NCBI RefSeq assembly: GCF_946885855.1
Contig: NZ_CAMPHH010000048.1
Span: 1-15,603 of the forward strand
Direction of reading: 5' to 3'
From: an uncultured Actinotalea sp.
GTDB lineage: Bacteria; Actinomycetota; Actinomycetes; Actinomycetales; Cellulomonadaceae
Length of the DNA stretch: 15,603 nucleotides
The notes beneath the pieces were generated by a model, which was not told the origin of the DNA, searched no databases, and saw only the letters and a program-made list of their open reading frames with translations. Made by a program: the position numbers and the translations under genes. Positions 8,208 through 14,499 of this stretch are shown here, in pieces (position 1 is the stretch's first letter; every line of letters begins with the position of its first letter).

Positions 8208-8313
8208 CGGGGGGCGCGGTCCGCGCACACCCCGGTCGTGCCCGGCGTGACGGAGACCACCGTCCTCCTGAGGGGCGGGGCGGCCGCCGTCGGGCGGTGT
8301 CGGCGACGCTCGA

Positions 8314-8319
8314 TACCCT
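8314..8319 (+). promoter_or_regulatory. -10-like element, leaderless start of serS
   Basis: TACCCT, the same hexamer as before the DUF5926 gene, ends 6 nt before the GTG at 8326. The short spacer contains CTGGGG but no proper Shine-Dalgarno at usable distance. No clear -35 is seen. Confidence 0.5.
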
Positions 8320-8325
8320 CCTGGG

Positions 8326-9609
8326 GTGATCGACCTGCGCCTCCTGAGGGAGAACCCCGACGCCGTCCGCGCGAGCCAGCGCCTGCGGGGCGACGACCCG
8401 TCGCTCGTCGACCAGGTGCTCGAGCTGGACTCCCGCCGCCGCACCGGCCTGACCCGGTTCGAGGAGCTGCGCGCGGAGCAGAAGGGCCTGGGCAAGGAGG
8501 TCGCCCGCGCGCAGGGCGAGGCGAAGCAGGCGCTCCTGGCCCGGGCGAAGGAGCTCGCCGAGGCGGTCAAGGCCGCCCAGGCCGACGCCGACGACGCCGC
8601 GGCGCGGCTCGACGAGGCCGTCCTGCGGATCGCGAACGTCGTCGTCGACGGCGTGCCGGCCGGGGGCGAGGACGACTACGCGGTCCTGCGCCACGTCGGC
8701 ACCCCGCGGGACCTCGCCGCGGAGTACGGGCCGGACTTCGTGGTCCGCGACCACCTCGACCTCGGCGAGCGGCTCGCGGCCATCGACACCGAGCGCGGCG
8801 CGAAGGTGTCGGGCGCCCGATTCTACTTCCTCACCGGCGTCGGCGCGCGGCTGGAGCTCGCGCTGCTCAGCGCGGCGATGGACCGCGCGATCGCGGCCGG
8901 CTTCACGCCGATGATCACGCCCACCCTCGTGCGGCCCGAGGTCATGCGCGGCACCGGGTTCCTCGGCGCGCACGCGGACGAGGTGTACCGGCTCGAGGCG
9001 GACGACCTGTACCTCGTCGGGACGTCGGAGGTGGCGCTCGCGGGGTACCACGCGGACGAGATCCTCGACCTCTCGGGCGGCCCGCGCCGGTTCGCGGGCT
9101 GGTCGGCGTGCTACCGGCGCGAGGCGGGCTCGCACGGCCGCGACACCCGGGGCATCATCCGCGTCCACCAGTTCCACAAGGTCGAGATGTTCAGCTGGAC
9201 GACCGTCGAGGACGCGGAGGCCGAGCACGCGCGGCTGCTCGCGTTCGAGGAGGAGATGCTCGGCCTGGTCGAGCTGCCCTACCGCGTCATCGACGTCGCC
9301 GCCGGGGACCTCGGCTCCAGCGCGGCCCGCAAGTTCGACTGCGAGGCGTGGCTGCCCAGCCAGCAGCGGTGGCTCGAGCTGACCTCGACCTCGAACTGCA
9401 CGACGTTCCAGGCCCGGCGCCTGGGGGTGCGCGAACGCACGGAGAGCGGGACGCGCGCCGTCGCGACGCTCAACGGGACCCTGGCGACCACGCGGTGGAT
9501 CGTCGCGATCCTCGAGAACCACCAGCTCGAGGACGGCTCGGTGCGGGTGCCGGAGGGGCTGCGGCCCTACCTCGGCGGCCTCGAGGTGCTCAGCCCGGTG
9601 GTCGCGTGA
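8326..9609 (+). CDS. serS: Seryl-tRNA synthetase
   Basis: Charges tRNA-Ser (and tRNA-Sec where present) with serine; essential and cytosolic. It has 427 residues, the normal length. It starts [18 protein letters not shown], the classical N-terminus of the family, with GTG as initiator. The long antiparallel coiled-coil arm that grips the tRNA variable loop covers about residues 28-105. The class II core follows: motif 1 around [16 protein letters not shown] (192-207), TSEVAL (233-238), motif 2 around [20 protein letters not shown] (261-280), [13 protein letters not shown] (353-365), and motif 3 in [20 protein letters not shown] (381-400). All expected elements are intact. The stop codon overlaps the start of the following HAD phosphatase gene. 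No T-box leader is visible; the putative promoter abuts the start codon. Confidence 0.98.
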   Translation: MIDLRLLRENPDAVRASQRLRGDDPSLVDQVLELDSRRRTGLTRFEELRAEQKGLGKEVARAQGEAKQALLARAKELAEAVKAAQADADDAAARLDEAVLRIANVVVDGVPAGGEDDYAVLRHVGTPRDLAAEYGPDFVVRDHLDLGERLAAIDTERGAKVSGARFYFLTGVGARLELALLSAAMDRAIAAGFTPMITPTLVRPEVMRGTGFLGAHADEVYRLEADDLYLVGTSEVALAGYHADEILDLSGGPRRFAGWSACYRREAGSHGRDTRGIIRVHQFHKVEMFSWTTVEDAEAEHARLLAFEEEMLGLVELPYRVIDVAAGDLGSSAARKFDCEAWLPSQQRWLELTSTSNCTTFQARRLGVRERTESGTRAVATLNGTLATTRWIVAILENHQLEDGSVRVPEGLRPYLGGLEVLSPVVA

Positions 9610-10454
9610 CGGCCGGGACGCCGGCGCCCGGGCCGGCCGGCGCCGCCCAGGGCGGTCCGGACGGGCCGCGGCTCGTCGCGCTCGACCTCGACGGGACGCT
9701 GCTGGACTGGACGGGTCGGCTGCTGGACGGGATCGCCGACGCGGTCGCGGAGCTGCGCGAGCGGGGCGACCACGTCGTCGTCGCGACGGGGCGGTCCGTG
9801 CACTCGGCGCTGGCCTACGCGCAGCAGCTCGGGATCGACGTCGGCCCCGCGGTGACCTCCAACGGGGCCGTCACGGTGGAGCTGGACGGGCAGGACCCCG
9901 GGTACCGCATCACCGACCTGGTGACCTTCGACGCCGGACCGGCCCTGCGCCTGGTGCGGGAGGAGCTGCCGGACGCGCTGTTCGCGGTCGAGGACGTCGG
10001 GCGCGGGTTCTTCGTGCACGGCGCCTTCCCCGACGGCGAGATGGACGGGCACGTGACGCCGGTCGGGTTCGAGGAACTGTGCGCCGTGCCGGCCACGCGC
10101 GTCGTCATCCGCAGCCCCGAGCACACGGACGCCGACTTCCACGCGATGGTGCAGCGCATCGGCCTGCACGAGGTGTCCTACGCCGTCGGGTGGACGGCGT
10201 GGCTGGACCTCAGCCCGCAGGGCGTGTCCAAGGCGACGGCGCTGGAGGCGGTCCGGGAGCAGCTCGGCGTCGACCCGTCCCGCACCGTCGCCGTCGGGGA
10301 CGGTCGCAACGACGTGGAGATGCTCCGGTGGGCCGCGCGGGGCGTGGCGATGGGCCACGCGGACGAGGTGACGCGGGCGGCGGCGGACGAGGTGACCGGG
10401 GCGTTCGACGAGGGCGGTGCCCTGGCGGTCCTGCGCGGCCTCCTCGCCCTCTGA
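9606..10454 (+). CDS. Cof-type HAD-IIB family phosphatase
   Basis: A 282-residue haloacid-dehalogenase hydrolase predicted to dephosphorylate a small phosphorylated metabolite, often a sugar phosphate or flavin; the substrate cannot be read. Motif I is [10 protein letters not shown] with nucleophile Asp 27 and acid/base Asp 29. Motif II is at VVVATGR (about 57-63, Thr 61), motif III Lys at GVSKATAL (Lys 209), and motif IV at GDGRNDVEM (Asp 232, Asp 236). The cap domain lies between motifs II and III, as in subfamily IIB. The GTG start overlaps the serS stop by 4 bp (GTGA), so translation is probably coupled; no strong Shine-Dalgarno is seen inside serS. The first 20 residues are a disordered Ala/Gly/Pro tail. 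Linkage of serS to a HAD phosphatase is common in actinobacteria, as I recall. Confidence 0.93.
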   Translation: MTAGTPAPGPAGAAQGGPDGPRLVALDLDGTLLDWTGRLLDGIADAVAELRERGDHVVVATGRSVHSALAYAQQLGIDVGPAVTSNGAVTVELDGQDPGYRITDLVTFDAGPALRLVREELPDALFAVEDVGRGFFVHGAFPDGEMDGHVTPVGFEELCAVPATRVVIRSPEHTDADFHAMVQRIGLHEVSYAVGWTAWLDLSPQGVSKATALEAVREQLGVDPSRTVAVGDGRNDVEMLRWAARGVAMGHADEVTRAAADEVTGAFDEGGALAVLRGLLAL

Positions 10455-10462
10455 CGGCACCC

Positions 10463-10478
10463 CCGACGACGGCGTCGG
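10463..10478 (+). terminator. Possible weak terminator after the serS-HAD pair
   Basis: CCGACG (10463-10468) pairs with CGTCGG (10473-10478) around a 4-nt loop, starting 8 nt after the HAD stop. It is followed by TCCCCC and not a T-tract. The position is right, but the stem is short. Confidence 0.3.
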
Positions 10479-10534
10479 TCCCCCGTGCGGGTGACCTCTC
10501 CGAGCGTCGTGAAGCATGATCGGACCGGCGCTGG

Positions 10535-10563
10535 TGGACCGCCGGGTGCCGGAGGAGGACAAT
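10535..10563 (+). promoter_or_regulatory. Candidate promoter of the LacI-family gene
   Basis: TGGACC (10535-10540) and GACAAT (10558-10563) are separated by exactly 17 bp, close to a sigma-70-type -35/-10 pair. The -10 ends 7 nt before the ATG at 10571, consistent with a leaderless transcript. A GGAGGAGG at 10551-10558 also resembles a Shine-Dalgarno but ends 12 nt before the ATG, longer than optimal, so either reading is possible. Confidence 0.5.
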
Positions 10564-10570
10564 CCGGCTC

Positions 10571-11632
10571 ATGGCGGCTGGCATCGACGACGTCGCCCGC
10601 GCCGCCGGCGTGTCGACGGCGACCGTGTCGCGGGCGCTGCGAGGGCTGCCCAACGTCAACGCCGCGACCCGGGACCGTGTGCGCGTGGTGGCCGAGCGCC
10701 TGGGGTATGTCGCGTCGCCGTCGGCGGCGAGCCTCGCGTCCGGGCGGACCCGGACCATCGGCCTCATCAGCCCGTTCATCAACCGGTGGTTCTTCTCCAA
10801 CGTCATCGAGGGCGCGGAGCGGGCGCTGCGGGCGCAGGGCTTCGACGTCCTGCTGTACACGTTCGAGATCGACCGGACCGCGGGTCGGCACTACCGCGTG
10901 GACCCGTCGGTGCTGCGGCGCCGGGTCGACGGGATCCTCGTCGTCGGCCTGCCGCTGGAGGAGGACGAGATCCGCGCCCTCCAGGGTCTGGGCTACCCGA
11001 TCGTGTGCGTGGGCTGGGGCGGGTACGGCATCGTCACGGTCCGGCTCGACGACCGGGAGACGGCGATCGCGGCCACCCGGCACCTCCTCGACCTCGGGCA
11101 CCGGCGGATCGGGCACATCTCGGGCGCGCCCGACGACGTCTCGCCGTGGTCGCCCCCGGTCGACCGTGCCGCGGGGTGGCGCGAGGCGATGCGGCAGGCC
11201 GGGATCGAGCCGGGGCCCGAGCTCGAGGTGCACGGCCACTTCGACACGGCCGGCGGGCGGGAGTCGGTGCACGAGCTGCTCGAGAAGGCGCCGGACGTGA
11301 CGGCGGTGTTCGCGTCGTCCGACGAGATGGCGATGGGTGCGATCCTCGGGCTGCGGGACCTCGGTCTGCGGGTGCCGGAGGACGTGTCCGTGATCGGCGT
11401 GGACGGGCACGACATGGGTGAGCTGGTGGGGCTGACGACGATGGCCCAGGCCGCCGACGAGCAGGGTGCCGCCGCGGCGCGCCTCGTCCTCGACATGATC
11501 GCGGGCTACGCGGCGCCCAAGGAGGTCGTCTACCCGACCGAGCTCGTGCGGCGGTCCTCGACCGGTCCGCCGCCGCCTCTGGCACCCGGGGCGCGCCGGT
11601 CGACCGGCCCCGCCGTCCGCCGGGCCGGCTGA
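10571..11632 (+). CDS. LacI-family transcriptional regulator
   Basis: A 353-residue sugar-responsive repressor. The N-terminal helix-turn-helix is GIDDVARAAGVSTATVSRAL (4-23), followed by the hinge region SPSAASLASGRT (49-60), which inserts into the operator minor groove. The effector domain (about 61-328) has the periplasmic-binding-protein fold, with RTIGLISPF at its start and FASSDEMAMGAILGLRDLG and VSVIGVDGHDM towards its end. The last 24 residues are a Pro/Arg-rich tail. The recognition helix contains ATVSR, as in GalR and CcpA, whose operators have an AANCGNTT core. A site of this kind, TGAAAGCGCTTGCA, lies at 11818-11831 upstream of the solute-binding protein. The context suggests it represses the downstream sugar importer and releases on binding the transported sugar or a derivative. 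The effector is unknown. Confidence 0.94.
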   Translation: MAAGIDDVARAAGVSTATVSRALRGLPNVNAATRDRVRVVAERLGYVASPSAASLASGRTRTIGLISPFINRWFFSNVIEGAERALRAQGFDVLLYTFEIDRTAGRHYRVDPSVLRRRVDGILVVGLPLEEDEIRALQGLGYPIVCVGWGGYGIVTVRLDDRETAIAATRHLLDLGHRRIGHISGAPDDVSPWSPPVDRAAGWREAMRQAGIEPGPELEVHGHFDTAGGRESVHELLEKAPDVTAVFASSDEMAMGAILGLRDLGLRVPEDVSVIGVDGHDMGELVGLTTMAQAADEQGAAAARLVLDMIAGYAAPKEVVYPTELVRRSSTGPPPPLAPGARRSTGPAVRRAG

Positions 11633-11645
11633 ACGCCGATCTCGT

Positions 11646-11659
11646 CCCGCGGCAGCGGG
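11646..11659 (+). terminator. Possible weak terminator after the LacI-family gene
   Basis: CCCGC (11646-11650) pairs with GCGGG (11655-11659) around GGCA, 13 nt after the regulator's stop codon. Only five base pairs and no T-tract; listed because nothing better ends this transcript. Confidence 0.25.
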
Positions 11660-11677
11660 GCGGAGGGTGACGGGGCC

Positions 11678-11694
11678 CGAATCGTTGCGATTCG
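11678..11694. promoter_or_regulatory. Perfect inverted repeat, candidate operator
   Basis: CGAATCG-TTG-CGATTCG is a perfect 7-bp inverted repeat with a 3-bp centre, strikingly AT-rich for this genome. It lies 45 bp after the LacI-family stop and about 230 bp before the solute-binding-protein start. GAATCGTT and TTCGTC recur in the same order at 11762-11780. A DNA-binding protein site is more likely than an RNA hairpin, but the binding protein is unknown. Confidence 0.5.
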
Positions 11695-11761
11695 TCCATG
11701 ATCTGCGACGTCACCCGGGACGGGGTGCTGGATCGGTTCACCCGGTCGGCCGCGTGTGACG

Positions 11762-11780
11762 GAATCGTTACCACTTCGTC
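11762..11780. promoter_or_regulatory. Second GAATCGTT...TTCGTC element
   Basis: GAATCGTT (11762-11769), five bases, then TTCGTC (11775-11780) repeat the layout of 11679-11696, where the gap is four bases. GGAATCGTTACC is also an imperfect palindrome centred on CG, the usual centre of LacI-family operators. It may be a second, weaker site for the same factor. Confidence 0.4.
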
Positions 11781-11802
11781 GCCCGGATGTGGCCGCATGT
11801 GC

Positions 11803-11832
11803 TTGCCACGAGACGGATGAAAGCGCTTGCAT
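11803..11832 (+). promoter_or_regulatory. Tentative promoter of the sugar importer
   Basis: TTGCCA (11803-11808) could be a -35 with TTGCAT (11827-11832) as a poor -10 at 18-bp spacing. The LacI-type operator at 11818-11831 would then cover the spacer and the -10, an arrangement that fits repression. The -10 match is weak. Confidence 0.35.
11818..11831. promoter_or_regulatory. LacI/GalR-type operator
   Basis: TGAAAGCGCTTGCA is palindromic at 12 of 14 positions (TGNAAGCGCTTNCA), matching the GalR/CcpA class consensus. It sits 89 bp upstream of the solute-binding-protein ATG and downstream of a gene for a LacI-family regulator whose recognition helix (ATVSR) suits this core. It is the best-supported regulatory site in the window. 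Confidence 0.78.
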
Positions 11833-11842
11833 AGCGAACGTG

Positions 11843-11897
11843 CCCGGGGAAGTGCACGTCACCGACCCCCGGGTGGATCCGGGGCGGACATCCGCCC
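11843..11897 (+). promoter_or_regulatory. Leader with chained alternative stems before the binding-protein gene
   Basis: Three perfect pairings share strands: CCCGGGG (11843-11849) with CCCCGGG (11867-11873); CCCCGG (11867-11872) with CCGGGG (11879-11884); GGGCGG (11882-11887) with CCGCCC (11892-11897). Neighbouring pairings exclude each other. The last hairpin ends 9 nt before the Shine-Dalgarno at 11907-11913. This could be attenuator-like or simply a GC-rich coincidence. Confidence 0.3.
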
Positions 11898-11906
11898 TAC
11901 GACGAC

Positions 11907-11913
11907 GTGGAGG
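11907..11913 (+). promoter_or_regulatory. Shine-Dalgarno of the solute-binding-protein gene
   Basis: GTGGAGG ends 7 nt before the ATG at 11921. Together with the lipoprotein signal peptide beginning there, it fixes the start, although the frame is open back to 11756 and contains upstream GTG codons. Confidence 0.8.
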
Positions 11914-11920
11914 TTCGTTG

Positions 11921-13321
11921 ATGAGAAGCACGACGCGAGGTCGCGGCGCTGCAGCCGTGGCCGGCGGTCTCGGCCTGGCGCTGGTCCTGGCCGCCTGCAC
12001 CGCCCCGCCGGAGGAGGACGGCGGCGACGCCGGCTCCGGTGGCGGCGACTCCGGGGGCGGCGACGTCTCCGCGGAGTGCCAGGACTTCGTCGACACGTAC
12101 GGCGACCTGAGCGGCACCGAGGTCACGGTCTACACCTCGATCACCGCGCCCGAGGACCAGGCGCACATCGACTCGTGGGTGCCCTTCGAGGAGTGCACCG
12201 GCGCGGACGTCATCTACGAGGGCTCGCGCGAGTTCGAGGCGCAGCTCCCGGTGCGTGTCCAGGCCGGCAACGCCCCCGACATCGCCTACGTCCCGCAGCC
12301 CGGTCTGCTCAACACGCTGGTCACGGACTTCCCCGACGCGGTCGTCCCGGTCGGCGAGCTCGCCGAGTCCAACGTGGACGAGTACTACTCCGAGGCCTGG
12401 AAGGGCTACGGCACGGTCGACGGGACCTTCTACGGCACGCCGCTCGGCGCGAACGTGAAGTCCTTCGTCTGGTACTCCCCGAGCATGTTCGAGGAGGCCG
12501 GCTACGACATCCCCGAGACGTGGGACGACCTGATCGCCCTCTCGGACGACATCGTGGCCAACGGCGGCACCCCGTGGTGCGCCGGCATCGGCTCCGGTGA
12601 CGCCACCGGCTGGCCGGCCACGGACTGGGTCGAGGACGTCATGCTTCGTTCGGCGGGCCCCGAGGTCTACGACCAGTGGGTCAACCACGAGATCCCGTTC
12701 AACGACCCGGCGGTCGTCGAGGCGATGGACTACGTCGCCCAGATCCTCAAGAACCCGGAGTACGTCAACGCCGGCTTCGGCGACGTCAGCTCGATCGCGA
12801 CGACCGAGTTCACCGACGGTGGCTACCCGATCCTCGACGGCGAGTGCTGGCTGCACCGGCAGGCGTCCTTCTACCAGGCGCAGTGGCCGGTCTACCAGGA
12901 GGACGCGGTCGTGGCCGAGGACGGCGACGTCTTCGCGTTCTACTTCCCGCCGATCGACCCGGCCAACCAGCCGGTCCTCGGCGGCGGTGAGTTCGTGGTC
13001 GCCTTCGCCGAGCGTCCCGAGGTCCAGGCCTTCCAGGCGTACCTCGCGAGCCCGGAGTGGACGAACGCCAAGCTCGAGGCCTCCGGCCCGGGCTGGGTCT
13101 CCGCCAACAACGCGCAGGACACCTCGCTCTACGAGTCGCCGATCGACGCCCTGTCGGCCGAGCTGCTCGCGGACGACACCCGCACGTTCCGGTTCGACGG
13201 GTCCGACCTCATGCCGGGTGCCGTGGGCGCCGGCTCCTTCTGGAGCGAGATGACGGCGTGGCTGGCCACGGACAAGCCGACGCAGGAGGTCCTGGACGCC
13301 ATCGAGGCCTCCTGGCCGTGA
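11921..13321 (+). CDS. Sugar ABC transporter substrate-binding lipoprotein (CUT1, AglE-like)
   Basis: A 466-residue extracellular lipoprotein that captures an oligosaccharide and delivers it to the two permeases downstream. Residues 1-25 are a lipoprotein signal peptide with twin Arg/Gly-rich n-region and lipobox LAAC (Cys 26 lipidated). A flexible Gly/Ser/Asp linker follows to about residue 48. The mature domain carries family-like stretches: TFYGTPLGANVKSFVWYSP (169-187), GTPWCAGIGSGDATGWPATD (216-235) and PVLGGGEFVVAF (351-362). These resemble AglE-type alpha-glucoside binding proteins of actinobacteria. Cys 53, 92, 220 and 309 could form two disulfides. The aromatic-rich surface (many Trp and Tyr) suits sugar stacking. 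An alpha-glucoside ligand such as maltose, trehalose or sucrose is inferred from family memory only. It is the first gene of the importer, 116 bp before the permeases. Confidence 0.92.
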   Translation: MRSTTRGRGAAAVAGGLGLALVLAACTAPPEEDGGDAGSGGGDSGGGDVSAECQDFVDTYGDLSGTEVTVYTSITAPEDQAHIDSWVPFEECTGADVIYEGSREFEAQLPVRVQAGNAPDIAYVPQPGLLNTLVTDFPDAVVPVGELAESNVDEYYSEAWKGYGTVDGTFYGTPLGANVKSFVWYSPSMFEEAGYDIPETWDDLIALSDDIVANGGTPWCAGIGSGDATGWPATDWVEDVMLRSAGPEVYDQWVNHEIPFNDPAVVEAMDYVAQILKNPEYVNAGFGDVSSIATTEFTDGGYPILDGECWLHRQASFYQAQWPVYQEDAVVAEDGDVFAFYFPPIDPANQPVLGGGEFVVAFAERPEVQAFQAYLASPEWTNAKLEASGPGWVSANNAQDTSLYESPIDALSAELLADDTRTFRFDGSDLMPGAVGAGSFWSEMTAWLATDKPTQEVLDAIEASWP

Positions 13322-13339
13322 TGATGCTGGCGTGAACCG

Positions 13340-13373
13340 GCCGGGGCCTGCTCCACTAGGGGCGGGCCCCGGC
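13340..13373 (+). promoter_or_regulatory. Intergenic stem-loop 1 between binding protein and permease genes
   Basis: GCCGGGGCC (13340-13348) pairs perfectly with GGCCCCGGC (13365-13373) around a 16-nt loop, 18 nt after the binding-protein stop. Such hairpins often protect the upstream binding-protein message or attenuate read-through so that the permeases are made in smaller amounts. Confidence 0.6.
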
Positions 13374-13396
13374 TGGTACGTCAACGTCGACGTCCC

Positions 13397-13420
13397 GCGC
13401 CTCACCGGCCCGTGAGGCGC
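13397..13420 (+). promoter_or_regulatory. Intergenic stem-loop 2 just before the permease Shine-Dalgarno
   Basis: GCGCCTCAC (13397-13405) pairs perfectly with GTGAGGCGC (13412-13420) around a 6-nt loop. It ends 7 nt before the Shine-Dalgarno at 13428. It could partly terminate transcription or affect initiation on the permease gene. Confidence 0.6.
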
Positions 13421-13427
13421 CGCACAC

Positions 13428-13432
13428 GGAGG
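13428..13432 (+). promoter_or_regulatory. Shine-Dalgarno that decides the first permease start
   Basis: GGAGG overlaps the in-frame GTG at 13432, so that codon cannot be served by it. It ends 5 nt before the GTG at 13438, which is therefore the likely initiator. Confidence 0.75.
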
Positions 13433-13437
13433 TGGCA

Positions 13438-14499
13438 GTGGACTTCTTCACCAATATCGGCGCGTGGCTCGAGTACCTCACCCGGGACCTGCGCACCTGG
13501 CTCACGGACGCGACCGACCCGGGGCACAAGCTCGCCCTCATGGTCGTCGCCGTCCTGCTCTTCGTCGTCGTCATGGGCGGGATCCTGCTGTCCGTGGACC
13601 GGCTCAAGCGTGTCCCGGCGTGGGCGGTCACGGCCGCGTTCCTCGGTCCGACGGTCCTGTTCCTCGCGTTCGGCCTGCTCTACCCGGGCGTCCGGACCAT
13701 CTACGCCTCGTTCTTCAACCGGAACGGCTCCGAGTACGTCGGCCTGGAGAACTACGCCAGGGCGTTCACCGAGGAGACGTTCCAGATCGTCCTGCGCAAC
13801 ACCGCGCTGTGGGTGATCCTCGTCCCGTTGCTGTCGACGCTGTTCGGCCTCGTCTACGCCGTTCTGGTCGACCGGACGCGCTTCGAGCGGTTCGCCAAGA
13901 CCCTCATGTTCCTGCCGATGTCGATCTCCCTCGTGGGTGCGTCGGTCATCTGGCGGTTCATGTACGAGTACCGGGCGCTCCTCCCGGACGCCGAGGGCAA
14001 CCCCACGAACGAGCAGACGGGTCTGCTCAACCAGGTGCTCGTGTGGCTCGGGCAGGAGCCGCAGCAGTTCCTTCTCAACGCCCCGTGGAACAACCTCTTC
14101 CTCATCGCGGTCATGATCTGGATCCAGTCCGGCTTCGCGATGACGATCCTGTCCGCCGCGATCAAGGCGATCCCCGACGACATCGTCGAGGCAGCGCGGC
14201 TCGACGGACTCACGGGCATGAAGATGTTCCGCTACATCACCGTGCCGAGCATCCGGCCCGCCCTCGTGGTCGTCCTCACGACCATCGCCATGGCGACGCT
14301 GAAGGTCTTCGACATCGTGCGCACCATGACGGGGGGCAACTTCAACACCTCCGTCGTCGCCAACGAGTTCTACACGCAGAGCTTCCGGGCCGGGGACGCC
14401 GGCCTCGGCGCGGCGCTGGCCACGATCCTGTTCGTCCTGGTCATCCCGCTGGTCGTCTACAACGTCCGGCAGATGCGACTCGCGGAGGAGATCCGATGA
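13438..14499 (+). CDS. Sugar ABC transporter permease 1 (CUT1, AglF/MalF-like)
   Basis: A 353-residue inner-membrane permease, one half of the translocation channel. Residues 31-52 form an extra N-terminal membrane helix preceded by an amphipathic, charged stretch. The core helices begin at about 63 (WAVTAAFLGPTVLFLAFGLL). A periplasmic segment around 176-216 precedes the later helices. The cytoplasmic EAA loop that docks the ATPase is EAARLDGLTGMKMFRYITVP (251-270), with the invariant Gly at position 257. GGNFNTSVVANEFYTQSFRAG (in part, about 299-319) is typical of the AglF group. The start is set by GGAGG at 13428. The stop overlaps the next start by 4 bp (ATGA). Two hairpins in the gap before it may lower its expression relative to the binding protein. 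Confidence 0.93.
   Translation: MDFFTNIGAWLEYLTRDLRTWLTDATDPGHKLALMVVAVLLFVVVMGGILLSVDRLKRVPAWAVTAAFLGPTVLFLAFGLLYPGVRTIYASFFNRNGSEYVGLENYARAFTEETFQIVLRNTALWVILVPLLSTLFGLVYAVLVDRTRFERFAKTLMFLPMSISLVGASVIWRFMYEYRALLPDAEGNPTNEQTGLLNQVLVWLGQEPQQFLLNAPWNNLFLIAVMIWIQSGFAMTILSAAIKAIPDDIVEAARLDGLTGMKMFRYITVPSIRPALVVVLTTIAMATLKVFDIVRTMTGGNFNTSVVANEFYTQSFRAGDAGLGAALATILFVLVIPLVVYNVRQMRLAEEIR
14484..14490 (+). promoter_or_regulatory. Shine-Dalgarno of the second permease
   Basis: GGAGGAG inside the end of the first permease gene lies 5 nt before the ATG at 14496. It supports that start and coupled translation. Confidence 0.75.

Noticed and set aside
6832..9522. Minus-strand 896-codon open frame
   Set aside because: It covers serS, the divergent gap and the kinase in a wrong frame; low-complexity Arg/Gly-rich translation.
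7056..9605. Open plus-strand frame of over 800 codons upstream of the HAD gene
   Set aside because: It is antisense to the lipid kinase and then out of frame with serS. The HAD protein has a clear start at 9606, and nothing upstream resembles a protein family.
10456..10550. GGCACCC (10456) and GGGTGCC (10544) as a large inverted repeat
   Set aside because: The arms are 81 nt apart with unrelated sequence between. This is expected by chance in GC-rich DNA.
11756..11920. N-terminal extension of the binding protein from an upstream GTG
   Set aside because: It would run through the operator and leader and place a charged 55-residue segment before the lipoprotein signal peptide. A good Shine-Dalgarno serves the ATG at 11921.
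13464..14495. Upstream extension of the second permease frame
   Set aside because: Out-of-frame shadow of permease 1. Permease 2 has a coupled ATGA start with its own Shine-Dalgarno.
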